Source of the DNA: Bacillus sp. V2I10
GTDB taxonomy: Bacteria > Bacillota > Bacilli > Bacillales > Bacillaceae
Length of the DNA stretch: 64,000 nt
Assembly (NCBI RefSeq): GCF_030817055.1
Contig: NZ_JAUSYV010000001.1
Location: 1,698,001 to 1,762,000, forward strand
Direction: 5' to 3'
This document shows positions 8,161-17,564 of this stretch, in pieces; positions within the stretch are counted from its first letter, which is position 1; each line of letters opens with the position of its first letter. A model generated the notes under the pieces. That model did no database searches. It saw only the letters and a list, made by a program, of their open reading frames with translations, and was not told where the DNA came from. The translations under genes were made by a program, and so were the position numbers.

Positions 8161-9066
8161 ATGGGTGACCAATGGATTTTTCTGAATAACGAATTTGTAA
8201 AAAAAGAAGATGCGAAAATTTCGGTGTATGATCACGGATTCCTTTACGGAGATGGTATTTTCGAAGGAATCAGAGTATACAGCGGCAACATCTTCAGATT
8301 AAATGAGCACATGAAGAGATTATATGAGTCAGCGAAATCCATTTTACTCAACATGCCTTATACGCAAGAGGAAATGACGGATTTAACGGTAAAGACCGTT
8401 GAGAAAAACGGTTTAGATGACGCTTATATCAGACTTGTTGTCTCAAGAGGAGTCGGTGATCTTGGGCTTGATCCATATAAATGCAAGCAAGCAAATGTTG
8501 TCATTATTGTAGAGCCGCTGTCAATCTTCCCTAAACATCTGTATGAAACAGGAATTGATATTGTGACAGTTCCTACAAGGCGGAATAGACCGGACGTCTT
8601 AAGTCCTAAAGTAAAATCATTGAACTACCTGAACAACGTGCTTGTAAAAATTGAAGCACATCTCGCAAATGTAAGCGAAGCGCTGATGCTGAATGATCAA
8701 GGCTACGTCGCAGAAGGATCTGCTGATAATGTCTTTATCTATAAAAACAAAAAACTTCTTACTCCCCCTGGTTACTTGGGAGCACTTGAAGGAGTCACCC
8801 GAAATGTCATCATCGAAATAGCTGAAGAACTTGGCTACGATGTACGTGAGGAACCTTTCACAAGACATGATGTTTATACAGCTGATGAAGTTTTCCTGAC
8901 TGGAACTGCCGCTGAAGTCATTGCTGTTGTAAAGGTAGACGGCAGGGAAATTGGTGATGGACAGCCTGGAGAGCATACGAATCGTCTGCTCGAGTGTTTC
9001 AGAGAAAAAGTAATCTCAGATGGTGTAAAAGTAAAAGGAAGCAGTTCAAGCCTGAGTGTAAGCTAA
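8161..9066 (+). CDS. ilvE: Branched-chain amino acid aminotransferase (class IV)
   Basis: A PLP enzyme of about 301 residues that transaminates Leu, Ile and Val with 2-oxoglutarate, the final step of the pathway encoded downstream. It is the short fold-type IV form. Signatures are YDHGFLYGDGIFEGIRVY at the N-terminus, the lysine in KSLNYLNN (probable Schiff-base Lys), and the GYVAEGSADNVF phosphate loop. ATG 8161 is preferred over GTG 8152 because the AAAGGTG site overlaps the GTG. It precedes the Leu T-box, so the aminotransferase is linked to ilvB-leuD. A D-amino acid transaminase is a less likely alternative. Confidence 0.88.
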   Translation: MGDQWIFLNNEFVKKEDAKISVYDHGFLYGDGIFEGIRVYSGNIFRLNEHMKRLYESAKSILLNMPYTQEEMTDLTVKTVEKNGLDDAYIRLVVSRGVGDLGLDPYKCKQANVVIIVEPLSIFPKHLYETGIDIVTVPTRRNRPDVLSPKVKSLNYLNNVLVKIEAHLANVSEALMLNDQGYVAEGSADNVFIYKNKKLLTPPGYLGALEGVTRNVIIEIAEELGYDVREEPFTRHDVYTADEVFLTGTAAEVIAVVKVDGREIGDGQPGEHTNRLLECFREKVISDGVKVKGSSSSLSVS

Positions 9067-9094
9067 TAAAAACATAAAAAACAATAATTTAAAA

Positions 9095-9390
9095 CGCTGA
9101 AGAGGATAAGTAGCTTAGAAAACAAGGATCTAAAGAGAGCTGGTGGAGCTGAGAACCGGTGGTCCCTTTTTAAGTGAACTCGCCTCTGAGTGCTGATTTG
9201 AAATTTAGTAGAATCAGCCGGGTGTCTTTTACACAGCACTCGTTATTAAAAGAAAGCCATGAGCTTTCATAAGGTGGTCTAATGCAGACCATGAACAAGG
9301 GTGGTACCGCGAAAAGTGTTTTCAAACCTTCTCGCCCCTTTGACTCACATTACACGTGGGCAATATTGGGGCGAGGAGGTTTTTTATTTT
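9095..9390 (+). ncRNA. T-box riboswitch, leucine type, before ilvB
   Basis: The hallmark AAGGGTGGTACCGCG is at 9297-9311. Stem I has the AGTA bulge region and a specifier loop GTGAA-CTC-GCC, giving the Leu codon CTC at 9179-9181. The competing terminator (9327-9390) pairs CCTTCTCGCCCC with GGGGCGAGGAGG before a T run. Uncharged tRNA-Leu would favour the antiterminator and transcription of ilvB-leuD. Only about 30 bases separate it from ilvE and no good promoter is visible there, so it probably acts inside an ilvE-leuD transcript. Confidence 0.95.
9327..9390 (+). terminator. Regulated terminator of the leucine T-box
   Basis: A 12-bp stem (CCTTCTCGCCCC / GGGGCGAGGAGG) with a T-rich tail; its left arm overlaps sequence that can pair in the antiterminator. 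Confidence 0.9.
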
Positions 9391-9451
9391 GAAATAATCA
9401 GATAAAAAATAAGGCTTTAGGTGATAGCGGGAAAAAAGGAGGCAATAATCA

Positions 9452-11170
9452 ATGAGTATGAAGGTACAATTGGATGCAAAGTCTGCCAAGTGTACGAAAA
9501 CGATGTCCGGGGCCATGATGATGATTGAAGCTTTAAAACAGGAGAAAGTAGAGGTGATTTTCGGATATCCGGGAGGGGCTGTTCTTCCAATCTATGACAA
9601 ACTCTATAACTCTGGCATGTATCACATTTTAACAAGGCATGAGCAAGGTGGAATTCATGCAGCTGAGGGCTATGCGAGAGTTTCAGGCAAACCTGGAGTC
9701 GTCATTGCAACCTCAGGGCCAGGCGCAACAAACCTGATTACAGGACTTACGGATGCTATGATTGATTCCCTGCCGCTGGTTGTATTTACAGGTCAGGTTG
9801 CATCTTCCGTCATTGGAACAGATGCTTTCCAGGAAGCGGATGTACTTGGTATCACAATGCCGATTACTAAGCATAATTATCAAGTCCGGGATGTAAATGA
9901 TTTCCCGCGCATCATCAAAGAAGCTTTTCATATCGCAACAACAGGAAGACCTGGTCCGGTACTCATCGATGTTCCAAAGGATATCGCAGTAGCGGAAGGG
10001 ATTTTCAACTATGATACTCCCGTTCATCTTCCGGGATACCAGCCAAAAACTGAACCGAATTATCTTCAGATCAGAAAGCTTGTCGAAGCAGTCAGCAGTG
10101 CTAAAAAGCCGGTCATTTTAGCCGGAGCAGGAGTGCTTCATGCTAAAGGAAGCGAGCAGCTGAAAGAATACGCCGAACAGCAGCACATACCAGTCGTAAA
10201 CACACTGCTGGGTCTGGGAAGTTTTCCTGCAGATCATCCGCTCTTTCTTGGAATGGCCGGAATGCACGGAACATATACCGCAAATATGGCGTTATATGAA
10301 TGTGATTTATTAATCAGTGTCGGTGCACGTTTTGATGACAGGGTAACAGGGAACTTAAATCATTTTGCCAAAAGTGCAACGATTGCCCATATTGATATCG
10401 ATCCTGCTGAAATCGGCAAAGTGGTTGAAACCAAAATTCCGGTTGTTGGCGATGCAAAACTTGTTCTTGAAAATCTCATTCATCAAAACGGCAAACGAAG
10501 CCAGCATGATGATTGGTATGCAGCCTTACAGAATAATAAAAAGTCCTTGCCATTATGGTACAAAAAATCAGATGAAGAGCTAAAACCTCAGCATATGATT
10601 GAACTCATTCATGAATGGACAAAGGGAGAGGCGATTATTACAACAGATGTCGGTCAGCACCAAATGTGGGCAGCGCAGTACTACCGCCTGCAGCAGCCTA
10701 ATCGCTGGGTTACATCAGGGGGGCTCGGCACAATGGGATTCGGTTTGCCTGCAGCAATTGGAGCCCAGCTTGCTGAAAAGGATGCTAATGTCATCGCGAT
10801 CCTTGGAGACGGCGGTTTTCAAATGACACTTCAGGAACTATCTGTTATCTACGAACTTAATTTGCCGGTTAAAGTGATTTTACTGAACAACGGAGTGCTT
10901 GGAATGGTCAGACAGTGGCAGGAAATCTTCTATGAAGAAAGATATTCGCAATCTGTTTTTCAATCGCAGCCTGATTTCGTGAAATTAGCGGAAGCATACG
11001 GCATGAAAGGACTGAAGATTCAGACTGAAGAAGACTTTCCGGCTTTCAAACAGGCTCTTTTATCAAATGAACCTGTTCTGATTAATGTAAATGTAAGCCA
11101 GATGGAAAATGTATACCCGATGATTGCTCCAGGAAAAGGATTACATGAAATGGTGGGTGTTAAACCGTGA
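9452..11170 (+). CDS. ilvB: Acetolactate synthase large subunit
   Basis: A 572-residue ThDP enzyme that condenses pyruvate into acetolactate, or with 2-oxobutyrate, as the first common step of Val/Leu/Ile synthesis. N-terminal GYPGGAVLPIYD and the catalytic Glu in HEQGG (about residue 65) are present. The ThDP motif is GDGGFQMTLQEL...LNN near 450, and the FAD-binding middle domain is seen. A strong AAAGGAGG site precedes the ATG. The stop overlaps ilvH by 4 bases, indicating translational coupling with the regulatory subunit. Confidence 0.97.
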   Translation: MSMKVQLDAKSAKCTKTMSGAMMMIEALKQEKVEVIFGYPGGAVLPIYDKLYNSGMYHILTRHEQGGIHAAEGYARVSGKPGVVIATSGPGATNLITGLTDAMIDSLPLVVFTGQVASSVIGTDAFQEADVLGITMPITKHNYQVRDVNDFPRIIKEAFHIATTGRPGPVLIDVPKDIAVAEGIFNYDTPVHLPGYQPKTEPNYLQIRKLVEAVSSAKKPVILAGAGVLHAKGSEQLKEYAEQQHIPVVNTLLGLGSFPADHPLFLGMAGMHGTYTANMALYECDLLISVGARFDDRVTGNLNHFAKSATIAHIDIDPAEIGKVVETKIPVVGDAKLVLENLIHQNGKRSQHDDWYAALQNNKKSLPLWYKKSDEELKPQHMIELIHEWTKGEAIITTDVGQHQMWAAQYYRLQQPNRWVTSGGLGTMGFGLPAAIGAQLAEKDANVIAILGDGGFQMTLQELSVIYELNLPVKVILLNNGVLGMVRQWQEIFYEERYSQSVFQSQPDFVKLAEAYGMKGLKIQTEEDFPAFKQALLSNEPVLINVNVSQMENVYPMIAPGKGLHEMVGVKP

Positions 11171-11685
11171 AGCGAATTCTTACGCTGACAGTCAACAATC
11201 GCTCAGGGGTCCTTAATCGGATTACCGGTTTATTTACAAAAAGACATTACAATATCGAAAGCATCACAGTCGGGCATGCAGAAATTGAAGGCATCTCAAG
11301 AATGACCTTTGTCATTCACGTTGAAGACGAAAAAGAAGTTGAACAGATTACAAAACAGCTGAATAAACAGATTGATGTTTTAAAAGTACAGGATATTACG
11401 AATCAATCAATTGTCGCCAGAGAGCTCGCCCTCATAAAAGTCATTGCACCTCCATCGACCAGAATGGAAGTTCAGGGTGTAATCGAGCCTTTTAGAGCAA
11501 CAGTTATTGATATAAGCCGTGACAGCGTAGTTGTTCAGGTTACAGGCGAAGCAGAAAAAATTGAAGCAATCATTGATCTTTTAAGACCTTATGGAATCAA
11601 AGAAATTGCCAGAACCGGCACAACCGCTTTCCCAAGAGGAACACAGCGTTCTGCAAATAGCGCAAAAACATATTCAATCGTATAA
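11167..11685 (+). CDS. ilvH: Acetolactate synthase small (regulatory) subunit
   Basis: A 172-residue regulatory subunit that binds valine for feedback inhibition of IlvB. An N-terminal ACT domain (LTLTVNNRSGVLNRITGLFTKR, about 4-75) carries the valine-site residues, and a C-terminal ferredoxin-like domain follows. The GTG start at 11167 overlaps the ilvB stop (GTGA). Confidence 0.96.
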   Translation: MKRILTLTVNNRSGVLNRITGLFTKRHYNIESITVGHAEIEGISRMTFVIHVEDEKEVEQITKQLNKQIDVLKVQDITNQSIVARELALIKVIAPPSTRMEVQGVIEPFRATVIDISRDSVVVQVTGEAEKIEAIIDLLRPYGIKEIARTGTTAFPRGTQRSANSAKTYSIV

Positions 11686-11714
11686 CTAATTGACATTAAA
11701 AGGAGAGAATGGAC

Positions 11715-12737
11715 ATGGTAAAAGTATATTATAACGGTGATGTTAAAGAGGAAGTATTAGCAGGTAAAAAGGTTGCGGTGATCGGTTACGGATCACAGGG
11801 TCATGCTCATGCACTGAACTTGAAGGACAGCGGAATTGATGTAGTAGTCGGCGTTCGCAAAGGAAATTCATTTAACAAGGCAGCTTCAGACGGAGTAGAG
11901 GTTACAACGGTTAAAGAAGCAGCAGCTCAAGCAGATGTTGTGATGGTGCTCTTGCCTGACGAACAGCAGCAAAAAGTATATGAAGCAGAAATCAAAGACC
12001 AGCTGCAGCCTGGAAATGCATTGGTATTTGCACACGGATTTAACGTTCACTTTAATCAGATTGTTCCTCCAGAATTTGTAGACGTATTTTTAGTTGCTCC
12101 TAAAGGCCCTGGACATCTTGTCAGAAGAACGTTTGAGGACGGTGCCGGTGTTCCTGCATTATTCGCAGTCCATCAGGATGTCACAGGTGAGGCAAAAGAT
12201 CTTGCATTAGCCTATGCAAAAGCAATCGGAGGAGCTCGTGCAGGAGTGCTTGAAACTACCTTTAAAGAAGAGACGGAAACAGACCTTTTCGGTGAGCAGG
12301 CGGTTTTATGCGGAGGATTAACATCTCTTGTAAAAGCTGGATTTGAAACATTAGTGGAAGCGGGATACCAGCCAGAGCTTGCATACTTTGAGTGTCTGCA
12401 CGAGCTGAAGCTGATTGTTGACCTTATGTATGAAGATGGAATGGCGGGAATGAGATATTCAATTTCAGATACAGCACAATGGGGAGACTTCGTATCTGGA
12501 CCAAGAGTTGTAGATGAAAGAGTAAAAGAATCAATGAAAGAAGTCTTGCATGATATTCAATCAGGTAAATTTGCTAAAGACTGGATCATTGAAAACCAAG
12601 TCAATCGCCCTCAGTTCAACGCAATCAACAATCGTGAAAATGAACATCAAATTGAGGTAGTGGGGAGAAAGCTTCGTGAAATGATGCCATTTGTTAAGCC
12701 GAAACGGAAAGAAGTGGTCGGAAGTGCGAAAAATTAA
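11715..12737 (+). CDS. ilvC: Ketol-acid reductoisomerase
   Basis: A 340-residue class I enzyme that isomerises and reduces acetolactate to dihydroxyisovalerate with NADPH and Mg2+. It has the Rossmann motif GYGSQGHAHALNL near residue 25, and in the knotted C-terminal domain the metal-binding DLFGEQAVLCGG and ELAYFECLHELKLIVDL segments. ATG 11715 is used rather than 11709 because AGGAG is only 3 bases from the latter, and family proteins begin MVKVYYNGD. The end overlaps leuA by 14 bases. Confidence 0.96.
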   Translation: MVKVYYNGDVKEEVLAGKKVAVIGYGSQGHAHALNLKDSGIDVVVGVRKGNSFNKAASDGVEVTTVKEAAAQADVVMVLLPDEQQQKVYEAEIKDQLQPGNALVFAHGFNVHFNQIVPPEFVDVFLVAPKGPGHLVRRTFEDGAGVPALFAVHQDVTGEAKDLALAYAKAIGGARAGVLETTFKEETETDLFGEQAVLCGGLTSLVKAGFETLVEAGYQPELAYFECLHELKLIVDLMYEDGMAGMRYSISDTAQWGDFVSGPRVVDERVKESMKEVLHDIQSGKFAKDWIIENQVNRPQFNAINNRENEHQIEVVGRKLREMMPFVKPKRKEVVGSAKN

Positions 12738-14268
12738 CCTATTTGATACAACTCTAAGAGATGGCGAACAATCTGCCGGAGTCAATTTAAATGCAAAAGA
12801 AAAACTGCAGATTGCCTTTCAGCTTGAACGCCTTGGTGTTGATATTATGGAGGCCGGGTTTCCGGCTTCCTCAAAAGGAGATTTTTTAGCTGTACAGGAG
12901 ATTGCAAGAAGCATTAAAAATTGTTCTGTTACAGGACTTGCAAGATCATTGAAAACGGATATCGATGCAGCATGGGAGGCACTGAAGGATGGTGCAAACC
13001 CGAGACTTCACGTATTCCTTGCGACATCGCCCATTCATATGCAATATAAATTAAAGCAATCTCCGGAGCAGGTAATTGAAACAGCCGTTGAATCCGTTAA
13101 ATATGCATCGAAGTTCTTTCCGCTTATTCAATGGTCTGCAGAAGATGCATGCAGAAGCGAGCTTCCATTTTTGGCAAAAATCGTTGAAGAAGTGATTGCA
13201 GCTGGTGCAAATGTGATTAATATTCCGGATACGGTGGGCTACATTAACCCGAAAGAATATGGAGAGATTTTTCAGTATTTAAAATCAAATGTTAAGGGCA
13301 TTGAGAACGTCATTTTATCAGCACATTGCCATGATGATCTTGGAATGGCTGTTGCGAATTCTTTGGCAGCCATTGAAAATGGAGCAGGGCAAATTGAAGG
13401 TACTATTAATGGAATAGGTGAGCGTGCAGGAAATGCATCACTTGAGGAAATCGGCGTTGCCCTCCATATTCGCTCAGATTACTTTGGTGTAAAAACCAAT
13501 ATGAAGCTGGATGAAATCAAGAAAACAAGCGATTTAGTAAGCAAGCTGACAGGTATGATGATTCCGCCGAATAAAGCTGTAGTCGGAAAAAACGCCTTTG
13601 CCCATGAATCAGGTATTCACCAGGATGGTGTACTAAAGGAAAAAACGACGTACGAAATTATTTCTCCGGAGCTTGTAGGAGTCGGCACAAATTCAATGGT
13701 TCTTGGAAAGCATTCAGGACGTCACGCATTTAAAAGCAAGCTGATCGAGCTTGGCTTCAATGTAACAGAAGAAGAATCTCATAAAATCTTTAAAACGTTC
13801 AAAACGCTGTCTGAGAAAAAGAAAGAATTCACAGACGAAGATATTGCCGCACTTGTAATAGAGGAAAAAGTTGAAAGAAGCGAGGATATGTTTGAACTTG
13901 TATCCCTGCAGGTCCAGTACGGAACAACCCAGGTGCCGACTGCTACAGTTACTTTGAAAAACCAGGAGCAGCAGCTTGTACAGGAAGCAGCTACTGGCGG
14001 AGGCAGTGTAGAAGCCATCTATAATACTCTTGAAAGGTGCACAGGTTTTTCTATTAAACTTCAGGACTATCGGATTCAATCAAACAGCAGCGGCCGGGAT
14101 GCATTTGCTCAAGTTTTTGTAAAAGTCATGGTCGGAGGCGTTGAATCAAGCGGCAGGGGAATGGCGCAAGATGTTCTTGAAGCCTCTGCGAAAGCCTATT
14201 TGAACGCTGTCAATCGAATTCTCATTTTAAAGGCTCAGGCCCAGGAAAGTCTAAAAGCTACTGTTTAA
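12724..14268 (+). CDS. leuA: 2-isopropylmalate synthase
   Basis: A 514-residue enzyme committing 2-oxoisovalerate and acetyl-CoA to leucine synthesis. It has an N-terminal TIM barrel with FDTTLRDGEQSAGVN (metal Asp) and the metal-binding HCHDDLGMAVANSL, then a C-terminal regulatory domain (about 390-510) for leucine feedback. The start is GTG 12724, giving MRKINLFDTTLRDGEQ as in relatives; a longer upstream reading is not supported. It overlaps ilvC by 14 bases, so translation is probably coupled. Confidence 0.95.
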   Translation: MRKINLFDTTLRDGEQSAGVNLNAKEKLQIAFQLERLGVDIMEAGFPASSKGDFLAVQEIARSIKNCSVTGLARSLKTDIDAAWEALKDGANPRLHVFLATSPIHMQYKLKQSPEQVIETAVESVKYASKFFPLIQWSAEDACRSELPFLAKIVEEVIAAGANVINIPDTVGYINPKEYGEIFQYLKSNVKGIENVILSAHCHDDLGMAVANSLAAIENGAGQIEGTINGIGERAGNASLEEIGVALHIRSDYFGVKTNMKLDEIKKTSDLVSKLTGMMIPPNKAVVGKNAFAHESGIHQDGVLKEKTTYEIISPELVGVGTNSMVLGKHSGRHAFKSKLIELGFNVTEEESHKIFKTFKTLSEKKKEFTDEDIAALVIEEKVERSEDMFELVSLQVQYGTTQVPTATVTLKNQEQQLVQEAATGGGSVEAIYNTLERCTGFSIKLQDYRIQSNSSGRDAFAQVFVKVMVGGVESSGRGMAQDVLEASAKAYLNAVNRILILKAQAQESLKATV

Positions 14269-14294
14269 TAAAATTATGAAGGAGGCAGAGATAA

Positions 14295-15407
14295 ATGGAG
14301 AAGAAAATTGCATTATTGCCAGGCGACGGTATTGGAAAAGAAGTTATGAATGGTGCTGTTGAAATTTTAAAAGCGATAGAAGAACAATACTATCATCGTT
14401 TTCATTTTCAATATGGATTGATTGGAGGAGCGGCGATCGATGAAATGAATTCTCCGCTTCCGCAGGAAACGCTGCAAATGTGCAGAGAATCTGACGCAGT
14501 TCTGCTTGGTTCAGTAGGAGGGCCGAAATGGGATAAGAATCCGTCTCATTTAAGACCTGAAAAAGGGCTGCTTGCTCTTCGGAAGGAGCTTGATTTGTAC
14601 GCTAATCTCCGGCCTGTTGAAACAGTTGAAAGCCTGCTCGATTCCTCTCCGCTTAAACGGGAGTATGTGGAAGGCGTCGACTTCATGATTGTCAGAGAAT
14701 TAACAGGCGGTCTTTATTTTGGAAAACCAAGCGAACGGAATGTGAAAAACGGGGAGCACACGGTAGTGGATACTCTGTTTTATAAGCGGGATGAAATGGA
14801 ACGCATCATTGAAAGAGCTTTTCAGCTAGCGCAGGGAAGGAAAAAGAAAGTGACTTCTGTTGATAAAGCGAATGTTTTAGAATCAAGCCGAATGTGGAGG
14901 GAAGTTGCTGAAGAAGTTGCAATGAAATTCCCTGAAGTAGAGCTTCAGCATATGTTAGTCGATCATGCAGCGATGGCGCTTATTCATAATCCAAAACAAT
15001 TTGATGTAATTGTAACGGAAAATATGTTTGGTGATATTTTAAGCGACGAGGCTTCTATGCTAACAGGATCCCTTGGAATGCTGCCATCAGCTAGCTTGAG
15101 TGCAACAGGACTCCATCTTTATGAGCCCGTTCATGGCTCTGCTCCTGATATTGCGGGTGAAGACAAAGCAAATCCTGTCGCCATGATTTTATCAGCAGCT
15201 ATGATGCTGAGACACTCCTTCCAAATGGAAGAAGAGGCGGAAGCGATCGAAAATGCTGTCAAACATGTACTGGATTCAGGCAAAAGAACGGCGGATTTAA
15301 CAAGAAAAGGAGAAACACCGCTTTCTACTACCAAGCTTGTTGAAGAAATTAAAGCAGCCCTTGCGGATGATCATGCCATTTTTAACATTATGGAAGCTTA
15401 TGCATAA
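14295..15407 (+). CDS. leuB: 3-isopropylmalate dehydrogenase
   Basis: A 370-residue NAD-dependent oxidative decarboxylase of the isocitrate/isopropylmalate dehydrogenase family. Features are LLPGDGIGKEV at the N-terminus, LRPEKGLLALRKELDLYANLRP, the active-site RELTGGLYFG, and TENMFGDILSDEASML with the metal-binding aspartates. A strong AAGGAGG site precedes the ATG. Confidence 0.96.
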   Translation: MEKKIALLPGDGIGKEVMNGAVEILKAIEEQYYHRFHFQYGLIGGAAIDEMNSPLPQETLQMCRESDAVLLGSVGGPKWDKNPSHLRPEKGLLALRKELDLYANLRPVETVESLLDSSPLKREYVEGVDFMIVRELTGGLYFGKPSERNVKNGEHTVVDTLFYKRDEMERIIERAFQLAQGRKKKVTSVDKANVLESSRMWREVAEEVAMKFPEVELQHMLVDHAAMALIHNPKQFDVIVTENMFGDILSDEASMLTGSLGMLPSASLSATGLHLYEPVHGSAPDIAGEDKANPVAMILSAAMMLRHSFQMEEEAEAIENAVKHVLDSGKRTADLTRKGETPLSTTKLVEEIKAALADDHAIFNIMEAYA

Positions 15408-15414
15408 CTTTTTC

Positions 15415-15442
15415 GGCGCTTTTCATCTATATGAAAGGCGCC
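15415..15442 (+). other. Intercistronic hairpin between leuB and leuC
   Basis: GGCGCTTTTCAT (15415-15426) pairs along all 12 positions (one G-U) with ATGAAAGGCGCC (15431-15442) around a 4-base loop. The following sequence is not a clean T run, so RNA stability, processing or partial attenuation is more likely than full termination. Confidence 0.7.
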
Positions 15443-15472
15443 AATCTTTTAAACTTTAAAGGGGGTATTCAT

Positions 15473-16915
15473 TTGAAAGCCAGAACAATAGTAGAAAAAA
15501 TATGGGATGATCATGTTGTCTACCGAAAAGATGATCAGCCAGATCTTCTGTATATAGATCTGCATCTGATTCATGAGGTCACCTCCCCACAGGCGTTTGA
15601 AGGTTTAAGGCAGAACGGAAGAAAGGTAAGAAGGCCTGCAAATACGTTCGCTACCATGGATCATAATATTCCAACGGTTAACCGATTTGAGATTAAAGAT
15701 GAAGTTGCAAAACTTCAGGTAAGCGCACTTGAGGCCAATTGCCGTGAATTTGGAATCAGGCTTGCTGACCTGAGTAGTACAGATCAGGGTATTGTGCATG
15801 TAATCGGACCTGAGCTTGGACTTACACTGCCTGGTAAAACAATTGTTTGCGGAGACAGTCATACATCTACACATGGTGCCTTTGGGGCCCTGGCATTTGG
15901 AATTGGAACTAGCGAAGTAGAACATGTGCTGGCAACACAAACGCTGTGGCAGAAAAAACCGAAAACATTAAACATCCATATAGACGGCTCCTTGAAAAAA
16001 GGGGGGGTAACAGCAAAAGATGTTATTTTATATATAATCGGATCTTTCGGGGTGCGCTTTGGAACTGGATATGTCATTGAATTCACAGGTGAAGCGATTG
16101 AAAAGATGTCCATGGACGAACGGATGACGGTCTGCAATATGTCAATTGAAGCGGGAGCGCGTGCAGGACTCATTGCTCCGGATGAAACAACATTTGCATA
16201 TATTGAAGGCAGGGAATTTGCACCAAAGGGAGAAGACTTGAAGGAGGCAATTGCCTATTGGCAAAACCTGAAGAGTGATCCAGGGGCAGAATATGACGAT
16301 AAAATCGCCATTGAAGCTGCCGATATATCTCCAATGGTTACTTGGGGAACGAATCCAGGCATGGCTGTAGCTGTTGATCAAAAAGTGCCGAACACAAGCA
16401 TGTTCAATAAGGTTGAAGAGAAGCAGGAAGCGGAGAGAGCTTATTTCTATATGGGGCTTGAACCAGATACCAGGGTACAGGATATTGAAATAGATTATGT
16501 GTTTATCGGATCCTGCACAAATTCCAGAATAACAGATCTGCGTCAGGCTGCAGAAGTTATTAAGGATAGACAAGTAAATCCATCTGTAAAGGCGATCGTC
16601 GTTCCCGGTTCTCAAAAAGTAAAGCTTCAGGCAGAAGAAGAAGGCCTTCATCATATTTTTATTAACGCAGGATTTGAATGGCGTGAATCAGGCTGCAGTA
16701 TGTGTTTAAGCATGAATGATGATATTGTGCCTGAAGGGAAGCGCTGTGCGTCAACGTCAAATCGAAATTTTGAGGGACGACAGGGAAAAGGGGCCAGAAC
16801 ACATCTTGTCAGTCCGGCCATGGCTGCAGCGGCAGCGATTTACGGCAAATTTGTAGATGTCAGAGAACTTACGGGAGGGATTGCAAGTGGAAGCATTTCA
16901 AGTGCACAAAGGTAA
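15473..16915 (+). CDS. leuC: 3-isopropylmalate dehydratase large subunit
   Basis: A 480-residue aconitase-family subunit carrying the [4Fe-4S] cluster; it isomerises 2- to 3-isopropylmalate with LeuD. Signatures are GDSHTSTHGAFGALAFGIGT, the first cluster cysteine in FIGSCTNSR, and the other two in SGCSMCLSMN. The start is TTG 15473 after AAAGGGGG, giving MKARTIVEKIW as in the family. The C-terminus is a little longer than usual because the stop lies 29 bases inside leuD. Confidence 0.95.
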   Translation: MKARTIVEKIWDDHVVYRKDDQPDLLYIDLHLIHEVTSPQAFEGLRQNGRKVRRPANTFATMDHNIPTVNRFEIKDEVAKLQVSALEANCREFGIRLADLSSTDQGIVHVIGPELGLTLPGKTIVCGDSHTSTHGAFGALAFGIGTSEVEHVLATQTLWQKKPKTLNIHIDGSLKKGGVTAKDVILYIIGSFGVRFGTGYVIEFTGEAIEKMSMDERMTVCNMSIEAGARAGLIAPDETTFAYIEGREFAPKGEDLKEAIAYWQNLKSDPGAEYDDKIAIEAADISPMVTWGTNPGMAVAVDQKVPNTSMFNKVEEKQEAERAYFYMGLEPDTRVQDIEIDYVFIGSCTNSRITDLRQAAEVIKDRQVNPSVKAIVVPGSQKVKLQAEEEGLHHIFINAGFEWRESGCSMCLSMNDDIVPEGKRCASTSNRNFEGRQGKGARTHLVSPAMAAAAAIYGKFVDVRELTGGIASGSISSAQR

Positions 16916-17483
16916 ACTTGCTGTTTTAAACAGGTCGAATGTCGATACAGATCAGATTATTCCGAAGCAGTTCTTAAAAAGGATTGAACGGACCGGATAT
17001 GGGAGATTTGCTTTTTTTGACTGGAGATATTTAAATGACGGTACAGAAAATCCTGAATTCGAACTGAATAAGCCTGAAGCAGCAGGTGCAAGCATCTTAG
17101 TTGCAGGAGAGAATTTCGGCTGTGGATCATCCAGAGAGCATGCTCCTTGGGCACTAGGGGATTATGGATTCAAAGTCATCATTGCTCCTTCTTTTGCAGA
17201 TATTTTTCATCAAAATTGCCTGAAAAATGGATTGCTTCCTATTAGAGTAGAGGAACACTTTCATCAGCAGTTAATTGAGAAGACCTCAAACCCTCAATTT
17301 GAGTGCACGATTGACCTTGAAAAACAAGAAATTCGCGAAGGTGAAACAGTTCTTTATACGTTCACGGTCGATCCATACTGGAAAGATATGCTGCTGAACG
17401 GACATGATGAAATTTCCCTTACTTTCATGTATGAAGAACAGATTGCGGATTATGAAAAATCAAGAAGAGTCTGGATGCCGTAA
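16887..17483 (+). CDS. leuD: 3-isopropylmalate dehydratase small subunit
   Basis: A 198-residue swivel-domain partner of LeuC. It shows NVDTDQIIPKQFLKRIERTGYG, FDWRY and the ENFGCGSSREHAPWAL substrate-binding loop. The GTG start at 16887 has GGGAGGG 7 bases upstream and gives the family-typical VEAFQVHKGK beginning. It is the last gene of the ilv-leu operon, and the terminator stem begins inside its 3' end. Confidence 0.95.
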   Translation: MEAFQVHKGKLAVLNRSNVDTDQIIPKQFLKRIERTGYGRFAFFDWRYLNDGTENPEFELNKPEAAGASILVAGENFGCGSSREHAPWALGDYGFKVIIAPSFADIFHQNCLKNGLLPIRVEEHFHQQLIEKTSNPQFECTIDLEKQEIREGETVLYTFTVDPYWKDMLLNGHDEISLTFMYEEQIADYEKSRRVWMP

Positions 17484-17508
17484 ATCCGGGCTCTTCTTTT
17501 CTTGTTTT
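17462..17508 (+). terminator. Terminator of the ilv-leu operon
   Basis: AAGAAGAG inside leuD pairs with CTCTTCTT (17491-17498), with an inner GGAT/ATCC pairing, followed by a T-rich tract. Confidence 0.75.
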
Positions 17509-17564
17509 CTAAACCGTCCATTGGTACACTTGTAGGCAAATAGCAAGCCGGAGATGATCCTATA

